A stretch of 64,000 nucleotides of DNA from Actinostola sp. cb2023 (Eukaryota > Cnidaria > Anthozoa > Actiniaria > Actinostolidae): contig JAUJYZ010001540.1 in NCBI GenBank assembly GCA_033675265.1, positions 781,501-845,500 of the forward strand, given 5' to 3'. How positions within the stretch are numbered: the stretch's first letter is position 1; each line of letters begins with the position of its first letter. Shown piece after piece: positions 10,501-22,200 of this stretch. A model generated the notes under the pieces. It worked only from the letters and a program-made list of their open reading frames with translations. It had not been told where the DNA came from and did not search any database. The position numbers and the translations under genes were made by a program.

Positions 10501-13500
10501 TGCCTTCTACCAACCTGGAGCAATACACATCACCCTTATTCCAAACTTTGCCAGATCCCTTGCTAGAGGAAGCGTCATAGCAATAATAGCTCCTTTTGCT
10601 GCTGAATAAGCCACCTTGGAAGCTTGTCCTTCGTATCCATGGATACTTGAAACATTGACAATGACACCCCTTTCCCCTCCTTCATTTGGTACATTCTTAG
10701 ACATCGCCTTGGCAACCAGTCTTGCAACATTGAATGACCCAACAGCATTGATCTGTAATAGGAAGTTGAACATCAAAGTCAAATAAATGTGTCCCAGATG
10801 AAATAAATAAGGGAGAGGGGATATAATCTAGAATGTTATTAGGATACTATGACAGGGTTGTCATAATAATAAGTGGGCAACCATTTATGAATATTCTCCT
10901 ACATGTATGCACAGCAGTTATTAGTACCATCGCTCGGCCAACTGGGAGCATGAGCATTGTTTGGCACTGTTAGCACTGAGCTGTGTAGTAGATCGACTAA
11001 TTACTCTGCATGAACATTTCTGAATGTTTGGAGATGATTATATAGATAAAAAGACACTAATTCTGAGCATAACTATTATGCTTACTAGTGGCTATATGTG
11101 AGAATGTCTGTACCTTGAGAGCATCTTCAAAAAGTTGCAAAGAGTGAACATCCTCAGTATCTGATAGAGTAGGCTGCATGACGTTTATCCCTGCACAATT
11201 CACTGATGCATTGAGAAAGCCATAAGTCTCTACAGCTTTTAATACTGCTAGGTTGATGTCCTTTTCAGATGATACCTGAAACATTTTATAACAGTGAAAA
11301 CTACCATTAGTAGAAACTGCACCCCTGGGACTAAATGTAGGTGTCCAGTTATGAGAGGTTGTAAAATAATAATAAAACCATGCAATGTTTTAGAGGTGAA
11401 AGAAACGTCCAGACCTTTAGGTGTTAGTTTAAGGTTAGGCTGTATAACGGAGGATCCCTTTTTGCCAGTAGTTCAACCACAACGTTAACGCGTATCTCCA
11501 TCCGTGAGTATTGTATTATTATAGTATGGGATCCCTGCATGTGCTATGCTCTCCACAGGCAACCTCTGTACTCTGTAGGCACTTTAATACAGTGAACTTT
11601 TTTCAAACATGTTTATTAGTCCTTAGAATATCAATTGAGAATCAACCACTGGTATCGTTTTGTGGATATCTTGCCTCTTGTGCATAGGAAAGTGTAAGGC
11701 TCGTTTCATACGTCGCGCTTTTGTCATGCCACGGCCCTCGGGGACAAGATGATGGTTAAATGCCCGGCCCTACCTGCATGGAGTAGCCATTGCCGTCACG
11801 CGAAAAGATGTTACAAACGACCTGATCATTTTCTTGATAAATGATCCTGATCATTTTCGTATCCAAAATGTACAACAAATTGATCAATGCGGCAGACTAT
11901 TCCAAATGATACCATGGAAAGCATACAAGGTACTCCCATATATGGGCTATACGGGGACGTGCCGCTAAACAGGGTATGGTAATGCACGATTGTCATCGTT
12001 AAACATGGTTTTAACCGGTATTTAGCCATCCGAGATCCAAGATAATAATTTATTGCAATTGCCAATTAAACGCATTAAAATTGTGTCTAAACAGGGTCCT
12101 AGAATAGAGGTTGTTGTCCTAAACAGGGTATGTATTTTAGTTTTTTTTGTCCTAAACAGGGTCAGGGTTTCAAACCCTCAGCGGCACCCCTATACCCAAA
12201 CATGGATTAAGTACCACCCTCGGGGCCTCGGGCCAGTTCCCGGCTAGTGTAGCCTGCGTTGCTTGGCTTTCCAAGAGAAAGGAGACTGGGGCAAGGAGGG
12301 AAAGGAGGGGGGAGGGGGAAGAAGAAGGCGGAGGGAGGGAAAATTGAAATTTTGAAGTAATGAGAAACAAGACGCTCAATGAGTGTACACTCGGACATTT
12401 ATGACAATGACAATGACAGTTGCGTGACTAGGGAGACTATGTGTCGGTGAGGATAGATAAAGATCTCCGAATCGTCCGTCTTAAGTACGTACTTCGAACG
12501 TCCAGTTGAGGTTGCATATTCATGCATATGGTCAGATGGTTCTGATAAAGTTTTTCGTTTGTTGTAATGAAGGCGCGTTTGTTTTTGTTATAAATGAAAC
12601 GACATCTTTCAGAATGGGCCCACACGAATCGGCGTATGCTTTTGTATGTGAAATGAGCGTGTTTAAAGCCCGTGTTTTATCGGCCATAAAGATCCGAGCC
12701 TGGATCCGAGCCGCCGGCTTCAGATATATTTTAATCAAGCTTGTTGACGTTGTTGCGGTATATGCACTCCATTATGAAACATGAAACCCAGACTCTCTCT
12801 TTGAAATACAACACTATTCAGTTTAGCAGCACTTAAAACAACAAGACGCTCAATGAGCGTACACTCGGGCATTATGACAAGGACAATGTCAGTTGCGTGA
12901 CGAGGGACCTGACAATGACTGACAGTTGCGTGACGAGGGAGACTATGTTTAATGTATATGTGTCGGTGAGCATAGATAAAGATATACATACATACATACA
13001 TATAGTTTATTTAAACACGGTAAAATCATCAGTAACATAACAATATAAGTAGTGATATACAAATAAAAATTAAAAATATATGCGTACTATTACTGCATAC
13101 TGATTTACATGATTGCCGTGTGGGAATCTGATGTTCAGAGTATACGGTTCGTACGTTCCTAGCACGTACTTGGAACGTCCAGTTGAGTTCGATATACGCT
13201 CGGAAACTATTTGACACGTTTGAGCGAATCATACTTTCGGATTTAGTTCGATAGGCGTTCGGAAACTATTCGACCCGTTTGTGGCGAATATGAAACCTCA
13301 AGTGACCTCAAGTACGTTTAAAGACGTACCACAGACGTACCTCGAAGAGTCGGAGATCTTTATCGATGCTCACCGACACAAATAGTCTCCCTCGTCACGC
13401 AACTGTCATTGTCATAATGCCTGACTACGCTCATTGAGCGTCTTCTTCTGTAATAGATCCCTAAAATCTAAGGACGTTTTGATTTCGATTGTATTTTTGC

Positions 13501-16500
13501 CGTTCACTGACCTGTTTTGAGCGTGGAAATTCTGTTTTAAATAGCGCTACGCGGCGGGATCACACAACTGTAATCGCACTGAAAAGAACACGGAGAAACC
13601 TACATTTTATCATGCAAACACTGTTTAATTTCAAAACAATTGTCAGTAAAAAAATAAAAATAAAAATCGGACTGAAGGATATGAAAAATTTGGTTTGTTT
13701 GTCTGAGTTGTGACGTCACTAATTAATGCGCTTCGCTATTGTGCAAGTATATAAATAGCCTAAAACTACTTTTGTACGATCCCGATTTTCGTACATTGAC
13801 CTTGCTCGCCTTTGCTTTGATGTAGTTTTGAAGTACTATTTTTACGATTCCTTTTCCTTCTGAATTTTTCAAACGTGGAATAAAATAAACATCCATCGTG
13901 AGTTACTGAAAATAACTCGTCCTGGATATCGATTGTTTGCATGACTTCTGTACATATAGCTTTCTGTCAATAGATGTAGTTACATCGCTGGTCGTGAGTT
14001 TAATTATAAATACTCAAGGACTGATAACTGTACACGTACTCATTACAATTAGCAACAAACAACTTGTTCTCTCTCGATCCAGCACGAGCTTCTAGTCCTT
14101 CTACCACTTCTAGTCGTCGAACGATGAACTAGAATCCTGACCTTTAATAGCTTGAAGATCTACAGCTGCTTTCAAAACTAAGATTCAAGTCTACTTGAGT
14201 CCTGTGTGTCGTTTGTTTTCCCTTATCTGCTGAGTAATCTTGAAACTCGATACGATCAAATACTTCGCATTCTTTCTTCATTCTTCGCATTCTTTCTTCA
14301 TTCCGTGACCAAACAAAAGAAAAAAGAAAAAAAGAAAAAAAGAAAGCCCATTTTATTACTCGGGCTTCCTTCGGAAGGGCACGAGTAATTATATTCAAGA
14401 TTGATGAGTTCGTGGGCCGGCCCTTTCAAAAACACTCGAGATCTCAACTGCTTCTTTCTCGACACAGCACTTCTAGTCGATCGGTAGTCGTGGAACGCGA
14501 TGAGTTTTAACGCCCAAGAGCAAACTATTTGACCCGTTTGAGCATAGAATTACTTCATTGTAACGTGTTCGGATATCATCACCCCAGTTTTCAGCCAATC
14601 GAAAACCTGAAACAGACATTCCTGACCGATACGATCACATTCTTCACATTTTGTGTGAAAAAAAATAAAAAAAATAAAAAAACAAAAGAGCTCCTTTTCT
14701 AACTCGGACTTCCTCCGGAAGTGTCCGAGTAAAATGCCAACTTCGGTTGCCCATAACTTACTTCAAAATTTCAATTTTTGCTAACTTTGGTGTGCTCTTT
14801 TCAAATATTATATTTTTGTTTTTGTTGGATTAAAATTTAAAATGTCACGCAAGACCTGCAAACTCTCCATTGACTGATGCATTACAAGTGTTACACTAGA
14901 ATGGCTTCCCAGTATTTTTACTACATAAGACACATAACTAGTTTGAAAACCGGTTTGAAATCAAACGTTTCCTCGACTTTTATGTAAAAAAGAACAAGAA
15001 TAGTGGAGAAAATGGCAAGAAAGTTCTGATCGCTTACCGTTTGGTGCATTTAATTGGTTCAACACAATCGGTACGATTAGGTTCGGCACGACAAAAGCGC
15101 GACGTATGAAACGAGTTCACCGACTGACCGAGTCAAATCCGAGTCCGAGTCAAATCCGAGTCCGAGTCAGATGTCCGAGTCAAATGTCCGAGTCAGACAA
15201 ATAAAACTAAAAGGCACAAAACGACTTGTTTATTTGTATAAATAAGCTTAAAATCCTTTTGATTCAATTAGAATATCAGTTCCAAAATACAGTGATTTTG
15301 TATTAATTAAAATTCAACTTACACATGCAGACTACCCACGAAACCCTTCAAGGCTTGTTCAGTTTCTCGTTGTTTGATTGATTGCCTTTGCGCGAACCAC
15401 GGGCAGTCCAGGCAATGGCTTTGAGCCATGGGTAAGTTAATGGTGTATGTTCTAGTGTGTAATAACTGTTCTACCATTACTTTCCTGGGAAACCTAAGAC
15501 TGATGAGTTTCGCATTTGACTATTTGTATAATATTATATGCAACAATTATTGGTTCCTGTGAAAAATATATTATATTAAAGTTAATAATTATAACTATTA
15601 TCCTATAAAAATATGAAACATACAGAATATATATCAGGTTATGTGGATAGGAAATATTTATGTTCCTGGGAATTGTTTTATTTTATAAAAAGTACCTTAT
15701 TTGAGTACATTTTTTGTTTTGTTTTTTTGGTTAGGAAATATTCTCTCTCGTGGGAAAAATGTTTCTGATATGTTCTCTCCTGGGAATTTTTTTTCTGGGA
15801 AGACTTCTGGCTGGGTGAATAGAACATATGTTAATGTCCCAGGGGACCACTAACCCCTCCTGTTGAGCAGTGTCAGTTTTCGAATTATTTCGGTCGATGG
15901 TGATCGACAACAAATCAGTGGACTGCCTTGGCTCGAACCGAAAGGATTGGGGCGAGCGATCAGCGGCATTACGTGTCATGCCGGCTGTTATTAGTAATTT
16001 TTTTTAGAAGGAATATCGAAAATTATACTCGTAGCAACTAGCAATCGTCGTATAAATTCAAGAGGATAATCTACAAGAGTTCGTGTCTGCAATATGCTAT
16101 GGGCTGACAAGAAAACAGCTGATAGGGGTAGTACTCCAGTATGCTCAAAGAAATCAAATGCAAATATTTCAATTGATATTTTAATATAATATTAGCCCTC
16201 TCGATCATGTGTTGTAATTACTCCCTCCAAAAATAAAAATGGTAACGATGAACAATAATTCATAACTAATAATAATATAACTTTATTTATACACGCTTGC
16301 CCCGTCAACAATAATTTGAAAAGCTGATTTCCACAAGGGGCGTGTGGTTACAATTGATAAAAAATTAATCTAGAACTACTTCAAATATACTGTTCAGTTT
16401 GTTGCGCACGAGCTTGTTTGTTTGGTGGCGTTTGTTTGTGTTCGTATACTTATAGCCGTTGTAATTAGATTTTATGCATTTAGCCCTGAAGATGGGCGCT

Positions 16501-19065
16501 TAGCCCGAAAGCTTGGCAGTTTTGTAATAAAACTCAGGTTGAAGATACAAAAAGTTTTGTCATGAATTATCCAACCTACAAACCAACATTAGATTTACTT
16601 CAAATATATATATAAAACAAGACGCTCAATGAGCGTTCACTCGGGCATTGTGAAAAGGAAAATGTCAGTTGTTCGAGGAAGTACTTGAAAATGAATGCCA
16701 GTTGGTTGAAGAACAAGGACAATGTCAGCTGCGCGAGGAGAGACCTGACAATGACTGACAGTTGCGTGACGAGGGAGACTATGTATATACATGTATGTGT
16801 CGAGTTCATTTGATTTGCCTTTGAGTTCATTTGATTACCTTTTGACTTTGAGTTCAATTGATTTGATTTTGATGAGTTTGTGTAAAGGCCCCCTCTCTAG
16901 CTTCAGATCCCGAAACGTCGAGTTTGGAATCGAGTTCGGGTTCGAGTTACGGTTCGAACGTCGAATAAAACAAGGACATCTTCTTCAATACAATATAATT
17001 TCTCTGACGTCATGACAATCAGTGACAGTTGAGTGACGAGGGAGACTATTAGTCCGGTGAGTACGAACATGATACGTCTTGAGGTTGCATAGGTCAGATG
17101 GTTCCGATAACGGCCTCGCGTTTGTTTAAAAAAAAAAATATTTTAAGCGAGCTTCTAGTCCTTTTACCACTTCTAGTCATTGAACGATGAACTAGAATCC
17201 TGACCTTTTAATAGCTTGAAGATCTACAGCTGCTTTCAAAACTAAGATTCATAATCTACTTGAGTCCTGTGTCTCCTTTATCTTTTCAAATCTGCGGAGT
17301 AATCTTGAAACTCCGGATACGATTAAATACGTCGCATACTTTCGTCATTCTTTAACCGACTAAAAAAAACTACTACTACTACTACCGAAAAACGCATTTT
17401 CTAACTCGGGCGGCCTGCGGCCTGGGCCCGAGTAACAAGACGCTCAATGAGCGTACACTCGGGCTTATGACAAGGACAATGTCAGTTGCGTGAGGAGAGA
17501 CCTGACAATGACTGACAGTTGCGTGACGAGGGAGACTGTATATACATGTATGTGTCGAGTTCATTTGATTTGCCTTTGACTTTGAGTTCATTTGATTACC
17601 TTTTGACTTTGAGTTCAATTGATTTGATTTTGATGAGTTCGTGTAAAGGCCCCCTCTCTAGCTTCAGATCCCGAAACGTCGAGTTTGGAATCGAGTTCGA
17701 GTTCGGGTTCGAGTTACGGTTCGAACGTCGAATAAAACAAGGACTAAAAATCAAAAGCTGCTTCTGTTAGATTTAAGATGTGACCTCAAGTGACCTCAAT
17801 GAGTCACCGACACAAATATTCTCCCTTGTCACTGAGCGTCTTCTTCTGTAATAGATCCCTAAAATCTAAGGACGTTTTGATTTCGATTGTATTTTTGCCG
17901 TTCACTGACCTGTTTTGAGCGTGGAAATTCTGTTTTAAATAGCGCTTAACGTGGCGGTTCTAAAATTAGATCGCGTAATAAATGTATGACTCAGACAAGG
18001 ATCATACAACTGTCATCGTACTGAAAAGAACACGGATTTTCGAACATTGACCTTTCTCGCCTTTGCTTTGATGTAGTTTTGAAGTACGATTTTTACGATT
18101 CCTTTTCCTTGTGAATTTTTCAAACGTGGAATAAAATAAACATTCATCGTGAGTTATTGAAAATGATACGTCTTGAGGTTGCATAGGTCAGATGGTTCTG
18201 ATAACGCCCTCACGTTTGTTTTTGTTAAACTTGAAACTCCGGATACGATTAAATACGTCGCATACTTTCGTCATTCTTTAGCCGAATAAAAAAACTACGA
18301 CTACTACTACTACCGAAAAACGCATTTTCTAACTCGGGCTTCCTTCGGAAGGGCCCGAGTAATTACTAATATATCAATAAAATACTTATGCTATAATTTC
18401 ACTGCAACAGTGAAATGGGCTGTATAACCTAATACTTGCCTGTCAAACTTTAAGCCTGAGGGAATGTCTACTAGTGTCTATTAGTCTACTAACTGTACAT
18501 ACATAAACTTTATTAACGTGTCAGGCTTCTAGCCTACCACAAGTGGTACACTAATCGGGGATACACTGTTTCACGGGTTTATTACAATCACTCTATTTCC
18601 TGCAACATTCCCTTTTTAATTACATGTATAATTATGTATTTAACATTTTTGACGACTCGGACATTTGACTCGGACAGTTGACTCGGACTCGGATTTGACA
18701 CGGGAAATGGATTGACTCCGTATGAAACGTATGATTATACATTCTAAATCATACACAATCATTGTATTAGTACTTTAAGCCAGGATTCACGTTGCGTGTT
18801 ATGTCGTTAACACCACTGCTAAAGTACAAGATAAAGCAGGCAACAACTAAAGTTATTATAGTAGAACAATCAAATGACTTGTACTAACGTCAGCTCTGAT
18901 AAACGTGCAGTTTTTGCCAAGTTGCTCGGCTACGTTTTCTCCATCGTTTTCTTGAAGATCAGCAATGACGACTTTCGCACCGTTTTTGATCAGTCGTCTT
19001 GCTGTAGCTAGACCAAGACCAGAAACCCCGCCAGTAACCAGACAAACAACGTTTTTGATCAGCAT
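10151..19065 (-). CDS. HSD17B10: HSD17B10-like 3-hydroxyacyl-CoA dehydrogenase type 2, copy B
   Basis: Second copy of the same four-exon gene. Exons: 19065-18889, 11275-11114, 10752-10515, 10344-10151; the phases join to 256 residues. The NAD-binding [10 protein letters not shown] motif, VNCAG, the catalytic YSAAK and the final [10 protein letters not shown] block are intact. Exon 2 is one codon shorter than in copy A. Intron 1 is about 7.6 kb (11276-18888), against about 1 kb in copy A, and is almost wholly repeats. The start is set at MLIK to match copy A; the frame stays open to a Met at 19152, which would add 29 residues. The gene faces ASZ1 head-to-head. Because it keeps a short shared upstream region with two E-boxes, it is probably the parental copy (inference). 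Confidence 0.88.
11929..12227. mobile_element. hAT-like element related to 5629-6023, inverted
   Basis: The left end GGTACTCCCATATATGGGCT matches the right end of the 5629-6023 element in reverse, and the right end (GCGGCACCCCTATACCCAAA) matches its left end. The interior repeats CCTAAACAGGGT. The G and C runs have decayed and no clean target duplication remains, so this is an older copy. Confidence 0.6.
12240..12345 (+). repeat. homopurine tract
   Basis: TAGCCTGCGT is followed by roughly 80 bp of almost pure A/G. The same head plus purine tract recurs near 57308-57395, and its pyrimidine complement near 58365-58460, marking a repeat family with purine/pyrimidine arms. Confidence 0.6.
12362..14400. 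repeat. hairpin-capped dispersed repeats, left cluster
   Basis: Several partial copies of the family seen intact at 40174-41697: the palindrome GACGCTCAATGAGCGT near 12370 and 12845, its inverse near 13430, the CCTAAAATCTAAGGACGTTT segment near 13460, and the second hairpin CTCGGGCTTCCTTCGGAAGG near 14360. Copies occur in both orientations. No protein gene is supported. Confidence 0.65.
16617..18362 (-). repeat. hairpin-capped repeats, reverse-oriented tandem pair
   Basis: Two consecutive copies (about 16617-17432 and 17433-18362) of the family at 40174-41697, on the opposite strand. Each starts with the GACGCTCAATGAGCGT palindrome and ends with the CTCGGGC...GCCCGAG hairpin, preceded by a short run of ACT triplets. 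They lie inside intron 1 of HSD17B10 copy B. From 18363 to 18888 there is a retroelement-like 3' tail (CATAAACTTTATTAA near 18500) and no gene. Confidence 0.7.
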
Positions 19066-19299
19066 GTCCACAAAGCCAATTCTTGCATCGACCTCCAAAC
19101 TTTTGTCCCACCCCTCCCCCAAAGGACTGTTCCCCACGTGGTTTATCCCCACTGTACCACCCCTGGTGTGTTTGCTCTACCCACGTGAATGAAACAAACA
19201 AAGATGGCGAAGAGTTCTGTCATTTACTCTTTCTTCTGATTCAGCTGAATTAACTGCTTATATTTTCATTGTGAAGGATTGTAGAGTAACTCAACTACA
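19066..19299. promoter_or_regulatory. shared head-to-head promoter of HSD17B10 copy B and ASZ1
   Basis: Only 234 bp separate the two divergent start codons, or 147 bp if the upstream Met of the dehydrogenase is used. The interval holds two CACGTG E-boxes (19135-19140 and 19182-19187) and AAGATGGCG near 19201, a YY1-type core that also opens an 11-codon uORF ahead of ASZ1. No TATA box is evident. Bidirectional activity is inferred from layout. Confidence 0.6.
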
Positions 19300-22200
19300 A
19301 TGTATTCTGGACCAGCTGGTTTTGAGGACTTTTCTGATGACGATGAATTTGATTTCGGTGATGGAGGATCTTTTCATAGCAGTCGTTCTTTTTCTGCACC
19401 CAAACAACCTTCATCAACAGGAGCAGAATATGTCCAGAAACAGTTTAAAAATCAAACTGAGGACAATGCTGTGAAACCCTCAGTGGGTAGAGGTAGAGGT
19501 AGAGGGGGATTTCCAAGAACTGGTCCTAAGGGCTTTGATGCTGATGGTGGTGGACGAGATCAAAAAAGGTTGGTACTTTTGGGCTAAACGTTCTGAATAC
19601 TTTATAGATCTATCTATCTCTATCTATCTATATATATAAATGTGGTGCAGTTTGAGTCTACTATCTTCTATTTATTTAGAGATTATTTATTTATTTATTT
19701 ATTTCTCTCTCTTTCCCTTTTCCCTTCCATACAGTCCCTTTTCAAAGAGGGCACACAAGAAGTCAACTCCTACCAAGCCAAAAGATCCAGGCCCCAATCC
19801 TATTATTCTAGATGATTTGAAGGTTGCAGCCATTAAAGGAAGCAGTGAAACTGTAGCAAAGCTACTGGATCAAGGTAATGTGTAGACAAGTCTCCCCTCT
19901 CAACACACACATACAGCATACATGTACTGTACAATGTACATGTATGGTGAATCCAAGGCGGTGTCATAGCTCAGGGTAGCAAAGGGGTTACATGTGATGC
20001 GTGATTTGGCCCAAAAATGGTGGGTGAATCGTGAAAAACACTTCATAAACAAAATATAAAACCGTGATCCGTGAATTTGCAAGAAAGAAGTGTGTGAAAT
20101 GGCTTTAATGATTCTTTTGAGTCGTGAATTTATGAAAAATGGCACGTGAAGCGTGATCACAATCCCCCCCCCCCCCCCCCCACCTTTGCTAGTAAGGTAG
20201 CTGGTAAGGGACTCAGAAATACATCTCCTTTTCAGGAACTACATTGCAATGAAAAGGATTGGAGTTCTGTAAAATGTTCCAGACCTAACGTTAATGTACA
20301 TGTATCAAAGACACATTTAACAGATCTAAAAGTTGGAGTATTGATTGACATTAAATTTTGCTGTCTTTACTTACAATGTATTCCTTCTATAGGTATTGCT
20401 ATCGATATTGTTCTCCCATCTGGCTGGACAACCCTCATGCATGCTGCAAGAGTTGCATCAGATGAAGTTATAGAACTACTTTTGAAAAGAGGAGCAAATG
20501 CTAATTATCAAAAAGGTTAGGTCATTGAATCATTTGCAACTTCCATGAAACTTAAATTGTGCTTCTTCAAGTAATAGAAAGATGCAGGGCTTCTGACAGG
20601 TTGCATGGTTGCGGATCCGCACAATTACAAATGTAGGTCAAACCAGCACAAAACAGTGTAGCAGTAAATGTTCTGGCTCTTTACGTGCTGTTTGCTAGTA
20701 CTGTTCGTCATCTAATCTAATCATCGCTCTAGGGGGGATTGCTACTTTCGGGGGGTCGTTACTTTTGAGATTTGTTATCAAGCATCAATTTTTACTGTTA
20801 CTTTCAGGGGGCGCTACTTTCAGGGGATCTGAACTTTACAGTAGTGATACTCCTAGTCACTTTGTGCTACAGAAACCAGAGTTAAGCACTAGCCCAGATT
20901 GACTTCACTCTCTTACTCCCAGGGAATAAGGCTTCTTCCATGAATTACCCTATGTTGAGGAATAGATGCTCCTAAACTGAGTATCTTTCTTCTGGACTTT
21001 GTTTCAGACATGTTCACAGTGCTAATGGCTGTCTGTGATTGTGACTCTGCTGTTGAGGAAGGAAACGTTTTGCATTGTGTGGAGTTGCTACTTGAACATG
21101 GAGCCAAGACTGGTGTTTATGACAGGTAAAGACACACAAAGTCCTCTGAAATGTACATGTAGACCTTGTTTTTAAGTGTATTATTAAATATTGGACTACA
21201 ACAATGTGTTGTGTATTGCACAGGCATAGGATGTCACCTTTGATATATGCTGCTCGACAAGGTAGAGTCACAGTCTGTGAGAGGCTACTGGAAAAAGGTG
21301 CTCAAATCAACAAGACTGACGGCAGAGGATGGACAGTAAGTTATAACAGATACACATGTAGTTATATTATATTATTGATGATGACTATTATTGTTAAGGC
21401 ATTGTCATGGGCAGCAAGTAAAGGACATGGTAGATTAATCAGAGTATTACTTGATCACAAAGCTGACCCTAAGTTGTACACCTTGGATGGACAGTCACCT
21501 AGCGATATTGCTTACTCAAGTGGATATCATACTGTAAGTAAACAAAAGTACATTACATAAACCCCTTTATTATATAGACACGAGTGTTTTACTGGAAAAT
21601 ATCTCACTCATAAAATTGATACGAAACTACATCCGGTACCAGAGTGGCGTATTTTCCATATCCTCACTAGTGAGGATATCGATGACGTCACTTCCGATGT
21701 TTTCCCACTCACTTGATGCGTGTTGCAACTCATGTCAAAATGGCGAGCGACAGGTTTGTCAAAGTCTTTAGCGAGGAACAAGAGAATGAAAATACAAAAA
21801 AGAAGACGTTATACAACGTGAAAATATTAAAGAATTTCTTGAAAGAAGATGAGAACAGGAATATTGAAAATATTCCTCCAAGCGAGCTACAAGAATTGTC
21901 CATTAAGTTTGTCCTTGGCATTAGAAAGAAAGGTGGTGAGGAGTACGAATGTCTATATAATAAAAAGAAAATTACACGTTGGCTTGAAGATATGAAGTTT
22001 ATCTTCTAGTGGTGAAAAATATTTCATTCAATCACCACTCGAAGATAAACTTCATATCTTCGCGCCACCATGTAAATTACTATTATAATTATCTGTAAAT
22101 GATTGGGCTCCCTATGGTTTTGTTGTGTTTTTGAATAAAAGCTCTTGTTTGACCAAACAACAGACTCTCGATACTGTTAAACCCTCTATGCAATACAGGA

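Larger units (their letters stand above)
11700..15112. mobile_element. nested fold-back region with CGTTTCATACGTCGC arms
   Basis: CTCGTTTCATACGTCGCGCT near 11700 is mirrored near 15088-15112. The interior is a nest of other repeats, including a hAT-like element, hairpin-family copies and poly-A-rich spacers. It lies in intron 1 of HSD17B10 copy B. A related inverted pair (GAGTCAAATCCGAG near 15128; its complement near 18660-18735) suggests a second, adjoining nest. No coding region is recognised between 15113 and 16616. Confidence 0.45.

Noticed and set aside
16868..16930. TTGATGAG...CGAAACGTC looked like a hammerhead ribozyme core
   Set aside because: The first core base is wrong and no stem II complement exists between GATGAG and GAAAC in any copy of the repeat.
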